Below are positions 59,481 through 64,000 of a stretch of 64,000 nt of DNA, piece after piece; the stretch's first letter is position 1, and the number at the start of each line of letters is the position of its first letter. Made by a program: the position numbers and the translations under genes. Under the pieces are notes generated by a model. That model ran no database searches. It had not been told where the DNA came from and saw only the letters and a program-made list of their open reading frames with translations. This stretch comes from Natrononativus amylolyticus (GTDB taxonomy: Archaea > Halobacteriota > Halobacteria > Halobacteriales > Natrialbaceae): assembly GCF_024362525.1 (NCBI RefSeq), contig NZ_CP101458.1, positions 62,001 through 126,000 of the forward strand, given 5' to 3'.

Positions 59481-60137
59481 ATGACACTCGTCGCCTTCGA
59501 CTTCGACGGGACGCTTTCGGACTCCGAGATGACCGTCCTCCTCGGCGACCGACTCGGCGTCGCCGACGAGATGGCCGCGATCACGGAACGCGCGATGAAC
59601 GACGAGATCGGCTACGCCGAGAGCCTGTGCGAGCGGGCCGCCTTGCTCGAGGGACTCTCCGAGGCCGACGCGGAGGCCGCCTACGGCGAGGTCGAACTCC
59701 GCGAGGGTGCAGCGGCGCTCGTCCGCGCGCTGAACGACGCCGGCGCGACGACGGCGATTCTCACCGGCGGCTTCGAGCGCGGCGTCGAGACCGCACTCGA
59801 CCGCGAGGGCGTCTCGGTCGATCACGTCGTCTCGAACCGGCTGCCGGTCGCCGGCGAGAGCGAGGGGCGCGCGCTCACCGGCGCCGTCGAGGGCTCGCTG
59901 ATCGAGGGGACGAAGGACGCCGCCCTCGAGGAACTCGCCGCCGCCGAGGGCGTCTCCATGGAAGACACCGTCGCGATCGGCGACGGCGCGAACGACCTCC
60001 CGATGCTCGAGGTCGCCGGCCTCTCGATCGGCTTCCGACCGAAGCCTGCGGTCGAACCGCACTGCGAGGTCGTCGTCTCCTCGATGGCCGAAGTGCGCGA
60101 TACGTTACTCGCCGAGGGCGTTCTCGACAGGACGTAG
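59481..60137 (+). CDS. serB: Phosphoserine phosphatase (HAD family)
   Basis: A 218-residue HAD hydrolase of the SerB type: it removes phosphate from phosphoserine, the last step of serine synthesis. HAD motif I is DFDGTLSDSE (nucleophile Asp7, acid Asp9), motif II is AILTGGF, motif III the Lys in IEGTKDAAL, and motif IV is IGDGANDLPML. The length is typical of archaeal SerB without an N-terminal ACT domain. The gene is close to serA but on the other strand, with mscS between. Confidence 0.88.
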   Translation: MTLVAFDFDGTLSDSEMTVLLGDRLGVADEMAAITERAMNDEIGYAESLCERAALLEGLSEADAEAAYGEVELREGAAALVRALNDAGATTAILTGGFERGVETALDREGVSVDHVVSNRLPVAGESEGRALTGAVEGSLIEGTKDAALEELAAAEGVSMEDTVAIGDGANDLPMLEVAGLSIGFRPKPAVEPHCEVVVSSMAEVRDTLLAEGVLDRT

Positions 60138-60333
60138 AGGTCTCGAGTCCACTATCGTAACAACTGAAACGGGTTCACACACTGCTCGTACGCGACGCCC
60201 GAAACCGGCGCGGTGGGGGCGGCTTCGGGCGAGCCTGCGCGAGCAGGTGTGTACTGACCAGCGCCCAGTCTCACCGCCGGAGTGTCCGAACAGAAATACA
60301 GTACCCGAAACGAACGCTTTCTCGTACCAACGG

Positions 60334-60340
60334 ACTTTTA
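60334..60340 (+). promoter_or_regulatory. TATA-like box of the small membrane protein gene
   Basis: ACTTTTA is centred about 26 nt before the ATG at 60363. Confidence 0.4.
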
Positions 60341-60362
60341 CTCATCCCCGAGTTGTGTTTTG

Positions 60363-60785
60363 ATGATGTTATGGCAGGACTTCATCTTCCTGATCGGAAG
60401 CACCCTCTCGATCGTCTTTCTGGCCCCGACGCTGCGTGACCGGGCGGCCCGGGTCCCGCTCGGAACGAGCCTCCCTTCGATGGGGATCGGACTCGTGTAC
60501 GCGTTCACGTTCGCAACGCTCGGCATGACGTTCTCCGCGGTGGGGTCGTTCGCCGCCGCGGCCATGTGGACGCTGATCGCGACGTTCCGGTCGCCGTCGC
60601 CGCCGTCGCCGACGCCGACCCGCCGGGAGCGCATCGACCTCTTCACGCGCGACGTCGCGCGCTGGCTCGAGCGCCGCCGGTCGCCACACTCGCTCGAGGA
60701 GCAGTACCTGCTCGCCGATCCGCTCCCGTCGGCATCGCCGGAGCGCGGCGAGCGTCGCTCGATCGCCCCCGAGGCCGCGGACTGA
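60363..60785 (+). CDS. Small two-TM membrane protein with basic tail
   Basis: A 140-residue protein starting MMLWQDFIFLIGSTLSIVFL. TM segments are at about 7-23 and 45-70, joined by a short basic loop (TLRDRAARVP). The cytosolic C-terminal half is Arg/Ser/Pro-rich (SPPSPTPTRRERIDLF). I do not recognise the family; similar proteins are common in haloarchaea. The start is the first of two adjacent ATGs. Confidence 0.65.
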   Translation: MMLWQDFIFLIGSTLSIVFLAPTLRDRAARVPLGTSLPSMGIGLVYAFTFATLGMTFSAVGSFAAAAMWTLIATFRSPSPPSPTPTRRERIDLFTRDVARWLERRRSPHSLEEQYLLADPLPSASPERGERRSIAPEAAD

Positions 60786-60789
60786 TCGG

Positions 60790-61503
60790 CTAGCCGTCGC
60801 TCGAGAGCGGCTCCGACCCCGCCGACCGATCGTCCCCCTCGGACGTCGCCGTCCCGAGCACCCTCGCCCGGTTCGCGACGAACGCCCCGACCAGCGCGAA
60901 CGCGAGCGGCACCGCCACGAAGACGAGGACGAACGTCGAGTCGACCGCGATCGCGAGCGTCTCGATCCGCTGGTCGGCCGACGCGTCCGTCGGCGTCTCC
61001 GGCGCGTGCGTCGCGAGCGTGGCGGTGACGAACGCCGCGCCGGCGTAGCCGGGCACGACGGCCGCGGCCGCGGCCGCCGTCTCGAGACCGCTTCGAGGGT
61101 CGGCGTACCGGGCGACCCCGTAGCCGACGCCGACCAGCACACCCACGGCGAGCACCGCGACGAACAGCGGCACGAACAGAAACAGGATGTCGACGCCGTA
61201 GGCGAAACTCGCCTCGCCGTCGAGTCTCGCGCCGTGGCTGAGTAACGTCACGATGCCGGCGAGCGTCCCCGGCCCGACCTCGACTTCGGTCCCCATCGAG
61301 ATCGAGCCGTAGACGGCGTTGACGAGCTGGAACGTCACGGAGTAGACGGCGAGGAACGCGCCGAGTCCCGCGAGCGGTCCGACCTTCCAGGGGACGTCCT
61401 CGAGGGAAAGCGAGACGTCGAACGGGCCGTCGTCGTCCGCGTCGTCCGGCGGCTCCTCCTCCTCGAGGTCGGGTCCTTTGTCGTACTCGAGCCGCCGATC
61501 CAT
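60790..61503 (-). CDS. Haloarchaeal six-TM membrane protein, tandem paralogue A
   Basis: A 237-residue protein starting MDRRLEYDKGPDLEEEEP; the next gene upstream starts almost the same way. An acidic cytosolic N-terminus (about 1-40) is followed by about five or six TM segments (LAGLGAFLAVYSVTFQLV, ILFLFVPLFVAVLAVGVLVG, GAAFVTATLATHAPETPT). The family is unknown to me. An ATG at 61509 is possible and fits an AACATACAAC element (61532-61541) better. Confidence 0.62.
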   Translation of the reverse strand: MDRRLEYDKGPDLEEEEPPDDADDDGPFDVSLSLEDVPWKVGPLAGLGAFLAVYSVTFQLVNAVYGSISMGTEVEVGPGTLAGIVTLLSHGARLDGEASFAYGVDILFLFVPLFVAVLAVGVLVGVGYGVARYADPRSGLETAAAAAAVVPGYAGAAFVTATLATHAPETPTDASADQRIETLAIAVDSTFVLVFVAVPLAFALVGAFVANRARVLGTATSEGDDRSAGSEPLSSDG

Positions 61504-61547
61504 CGACATTGCCGCTACGTCAGAGCGCCGGTGGTTGTATGTTTCGG

Positions 61548-62294
61548 TCACTCTCCCGGCGTCGCGTCGGGGTCCGGGTCACGTTCCCGTTCGCGCTCGC
61601 CCAGCAGTCGGTCGAGCGGGCGCGGCCAGATCGCGAGCAGCCCGCCGACGACCGCGAGCGTCGTCGGGACGACCAGCCCGGCCAGGAGGACGGTTTCGCC
61701 GAGCGGTGCCGCGAACGTCACAACCTCGTCGCCGCCCCCGGTCATGCCGGCGGTTTCGGCCGGGTCGTACGTGTACCGCGTCAGCACGGCGAGAGCCACC
61801 ATTCCGGCGAGGTAGCTCGGGACGATCGTCACCGCGGCGCCGACCGCCCCGCGAACCGTCGTTCGTTCGGTGTACCGGACGAGCCCGTAGCCCGCAGCGG
61901 CGAGGGCGAGAAGCGGGACGAAATGGCTGACGTAGGTCGAACTGCTCAGCGCGGTCGAAATCTCGAGCGGGAGCGGCGCTCCTCCCTCCGTCGTCACGTC
62001 GCCCGCGATCGAGACGCCGTGATTCGACAGCGTGACGAGCCCGGCGCTGACCCACGCCCCGGGCCCGCCCTCGCCGGTGCCGTACAGCGACGCCGTCGCC
62101 GCGACGGCCTGGAGCGTGACGCCGTAGGTGAGGAGAAACGAGCCGAGGCCGAACAGGAGCCCGGCCCGCCACGGTAATCCGCGAACGCTCCGGAGCCCGT
62201 TCGCGGGCGCGTCGTCCCGCCCGTCGGTCGCGGACGCGGCTGTCGGCTCGTCGTCAGTCTGCGGCCCCTTCTCGTACTCGAGCTGTCGTTCCAT
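61548..62294 (-). CDS. Haloarchaeal six-TM membrane protein, tandem paralogue B
   Basis: A 248-residue protein with the same plan as 60790-61503: MERQLEYEKGPQ start, acidic head, then W-(K/R)-(V/A)-G-x-L-x-G-L-G-(A/S)-F-L before the first TM segment and a second shared stretch TLSNHG/TLLSHGA. The two genes lie in tandem 44 bp apart and probably form a transcript. The C-terminus is a charged Arg/Glu/Asp tail. Function unknown. Confidence 0.65.
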   Translation of the reverse strand: MERQLEYEKGPQTDDEPTAASATDGRDDAPANGLRSVRGLPWRAGLLFGLGSFLLTYGVTLQAVAATASLYGTGEGGPGAWVSAGLVTLSNHGVSIAGDVTTEGGAPLPLEISTALSSSTYVSHFVPLLALAAAGYGLVRYTERTTVRGAVGAAVTIVPSYLAGMVALAVLTRYTYDPAETAGMTGGGDEVVTFAAPLGETVLLAGLVVPTTLAVVGGLLAIWPRPLDRLLGERERERDPDPDATPGE

Positions 62295-62369
62295 CGACTT
62301 CGAGTGTTCGTCGCCGTCACTTCGTCGTTTCGGTTTACTGACCTTTCTTCCTGCGTGCCCTCGGGACGC

Positions 62370-63569
62370 TCAGGAGGAAAAGAGGCTCGTGTGTACCGGC
62401 GCGAAGCCGTCGGCGTCGGTTTCCCGAGTGTCGGTGATCGACCGGCCCGAGAGCCCCGTCTCGAGCAGCGCAGCCAGCGGCGGTCCCACCTTCTCGGGTT
62501 CGACCAGGAAGGCGTCGTGACCGTGGTCCGAGTCGACGACGTGGTGGGCGACGTCGACCCCCGCCTCGCGACACGCTTCGGCCAGCGCCTCGGACTGCTC
62601 GACGGTGAAGTGCCAGTCGCCGGTAAAGGAGAGCGCGAGCAGTTCGCCCTCGAAGGCGGCGAGGGCGTCGGCGTCGCCCTCGTAGCCCGCCGCGAGGTCG
62701 AAGTCGTCCATCGCGCGGGTCAGGTAGAGGTAGCTGTTGGCGTCGAAGCGGTCGGTGAACGTCTCGGCCTGGTAGTCGAGGTAGGACTCGACCTCGCGGT
62801 AGGGGAAGAAGGCCGCGGCGGGGTCGGGGGGCTCCTCGCGCACCGTCTCCCGCCCCGCGGACCGGCGGCCGAACTTCCGGGCCATCGACGCCTTCGAGAG
62901 GTACATGACGTGCCCGAGTTGGCGGGCTCGAGCCAGCCCGTCCGCGGGCTCCGGCCCCCCGTAGTAGTGGCCGCCGTTCCAGTTCGGGTCGCTGGTGATC
63001 GCCCGTCGGGCGACCGCGTCAAGGGCGAGACACTGGGCGTCGAGTCTGGGCGCGGCGGCGACGGCGGCCGCGCGCTCGACGTCGTCCGGGTACCGGCGCA
63101 GCCAGTCTAAGACGTTCATCCCGCCGACGCTGCCGCCGACGACGGCGTGCAGCCGTCCGACGCCGAGTTCGTCGAGCAGCCGCCGCTGGGCGCGGGTCCA
63201 GTCGCCCACCGTCACGGGCGGGAAGTCGGTGCCGTAGAGCTCGCCGGTCTCGGGGTTCTCGCTCGCGGGCCCGCTCGAGCCGTAACAGGAGCCGGGGACG
63301 TTCGCGCAGACGACGTAGTACTCGGTGGTGTCGACCGCCTTCCCGGGACCGACGACGTCGCCCCACCAGGCGCGCGCCTGGCCGGCGGTCTCGTCGCCCG
63401 CGTCCGGGCGGCGGGCGACGTGGGCGCTTCCGGTGAGAGCGTGACAGACCAGCACCGCGTTGTCCCCCGTAAAGTCGCCGTAGGTCTCGTAGGCGACCTC
63501 GAGCGCCGGGATCGACTCGCCGCACTCGAAGGTGAACTCCCCGAGATCTACGGTGTCCTTCGCGGTCAT
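62370..63569 (-). CDS. metX: Homoserine O-acetyltransferase
   Basis: A 399-residue alpha/beta hydrolase that acetylates homoserine for methionine synthesis. The nucleophile is Ser147 in [26 protein letters not shown] gives the oxyanion region, and the acid and His of the triad fit DWHFTVEQ and [10 protein letters not shown] near the C-terminus. [12 protein letters not shown] is typical of MetX. The ATG overlaps the stop of metY by 4 bp (ATGA), so metY and metX are one operon. An insert of Asp/Glu/Arg residues ([16 protein letters not shown]) lies in the lid region. Confidence 0.94.
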   Translation of the reverse strand: MTAKDTVDLGEFTFECGESIPALEVAYETYGDFTGDNAVLVCHALTGSAHVARRPDAGDETAGQARAWWGDVVGPGKAVDTTEYYVVCANVPGSCYGSSGPASENPETGELYGTDFPPVTVGDWTRAQRRLLDELGVGRLHAVVGGSVGGMNVLDWLRRYPDDVERAAAVAAAPRLDAQCLALDAVARRAITSDPNWNGGHYYGGPEPADGLARARQLGHVMYLSKASMARKFGRRSAGRETVREEPPDPAAAFFPYREVESYLDYQAETFTDRFDANSYLYLTRAMDDFDLAAGYEGDADALAAFEGELLALSFTGDWHFTVEQSEALAEACREAGVDVAHHVVDSDHGHDAFLVEPEKVGPPLAALLETGLSGRSITDTRETDADGFAPVHTSLFSS

Positions 63570-64000
63570 GTCGGCCCTCCTCCCGACCTCGTTCGGCCCG
63601 GTTCACCGTTCGCGGCTTCGACGCTCACCCCCCGGCTCGCCGCTTCGATCGCCGCCTCGAGGTCCGCGAGAATGTCGCGGGGATCCTCGATGCCCACCGA
63701 GAGCCGGACCATGTCGGGGTGGACTCCCGCCTCCCGCTGCTCGTCGGGGGTCAGTTGGCCGTGGGTCGTGCTCGCGGGGTGGATGACGAGCGTCTTCGCG
63801 TCGCCGATGTTCGCGAGGAACTGGGCGACCTCGACCTCCTCGCAGAACCGCTTGCCGGCCTCGTACCCACCGTCGAGTCCGAAGGCGATCATTCCCCCAA
63901 AATCGGCGAGGTAGCGGCTCGCGTTCGCGTGGGTTGGGTGGTCCTCGAGACCCGGATGCGTTACCCAGGCGACGTCTTCGTGGTCGGCGAGGTAGTCGGC
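63566..64000 (-). CDS. metY: O-acetylhomoserine sulfhydrylase, C-terminal part (cut by window edge)
   Basis: The last 144 residues are visible; the start lies beyond base 64000. The sequence [22 protein letters not shown] and [22 protein letters not shown] is characteristic of the C-terminal domain of Cys/Met-metabolism PLP enzymes of the MetY type. It makes homocysteine from O-acetylhomoserine and sulfide. The stop codon overlaps the start of metX. The end has a short Gly/Arg/Ser tail beyond the usual family length. Confidence 0.92.
   Translation of the reverse strand, partial: ADYLADHEDVAWVTHPGLEDHPTHANASRYLADFGGMIAFGLDGGYEAGKRFCEEVEVAQFLANIGDAKTLVIHPASTTHGQLTPDEQREAGVHPDMVRLSVGIEDPRDILADLEAAIEAASRGVSVEAANGEPGRTRSGGGPT

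Overview
The window is chromosomal DNA from a halophilic archaeon (class Halobacteria). The sequence is strongly GC-rich, nearly all predicted proteins are Asp/Glu-rich, many secreted proteins start with twin-arginine (Tat) signals and lipoboxes, and TATA-like boxes sit about 25-30 nt before start codons, which implies leaderless mRNAs. Marker genes agree: a 129-aa halophilic [2Fe-2S] ferredoxin with the acidic N-terminal insert, a halocyanin, a TAXI-type TRAP transporter and many small haloarchaeal membrane proteins. The very frequent CTCGAG hexamer suggests Natrialbaceae, but that is only an inference. No rRNA, tRNA, insertion sequence, integrase or CRISPR array was seen, so this looks like core chromosome with lineage-specific modules.

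Layout. 1-9.4 kb: TsaC/Sua5-like protein (cut by the window edge), a cysteine-free thioredoxin-fold protein with a glutaredoxin-like partner, a CNNM/CorC-type CBS membrane protein, a PiT phosphate transporter, an SRPBCC protein divergent from upp, and an S9 peptidase. 9.5-15.2 kb: a complete TAXI-TRAP uptake module with two tandem solute-binding paralogues, a DUF1850 protein and a fused permease. 15.2-23.7 kb: YigZ/IMPACT protein, ACT regulator, hisB, trkH, hisA and an SLC13-type permease. 23.8-27.6 kb: two further PiT transporters flanking a UspA protein and a repeat-rich membrane protein. 27.7-32 kb: ferredoxin, halocyanin, prepilin peptidase, HIT protein, Rieske protein, uracil-DNA glycosylase. 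32.3-40.3 kb: ileS, a membrane-anchored gluzincin-like protease, an HTH membrane protein, prs. 40.5-48.6 kb: small lipoproteins (one broken), a beta-propeller, a GlmM-family phosphohexomutase, an Azf-like dehydrogenase, an MFS porter and UspA proteins. 48.6-56.3 kb: UspA, a coiled-coil protein, hisI, and a 1709-residue secreted subtilase. 56.2-64 kb: a 39-residue membrane microprotein, serA, an MscS channel, serB, a tandem pair of membrane paralogues, and metX-metY (metY cut by the edge).

How the genes work together. Biosynthetic genes are present but scattered: hisB, hisA and hisI for histidine, serA and serB for serine, metX and metY for O-acetylhomoserine sulfhydrylation, upp and prs for nucleotides. 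Transport is dominated by phosphate (three PiT proteins), potassium (TrkH), TRAP and SLC13 uptake, plus MscS for osmotic shock. The most unusual items are the giant subtilase with two inserted copies of a Rossmann-like domain, the duplicated TAXI receptors (one without a lipobox), the VGETVE-repeat membrane protein between two PiT genes, an AT-rich cluster of inverted repeats beside hisB, hairpins inserted in-frame in ileS, and a lipoprotein pseudogene whose lipobox cysteine codon has become TGA.
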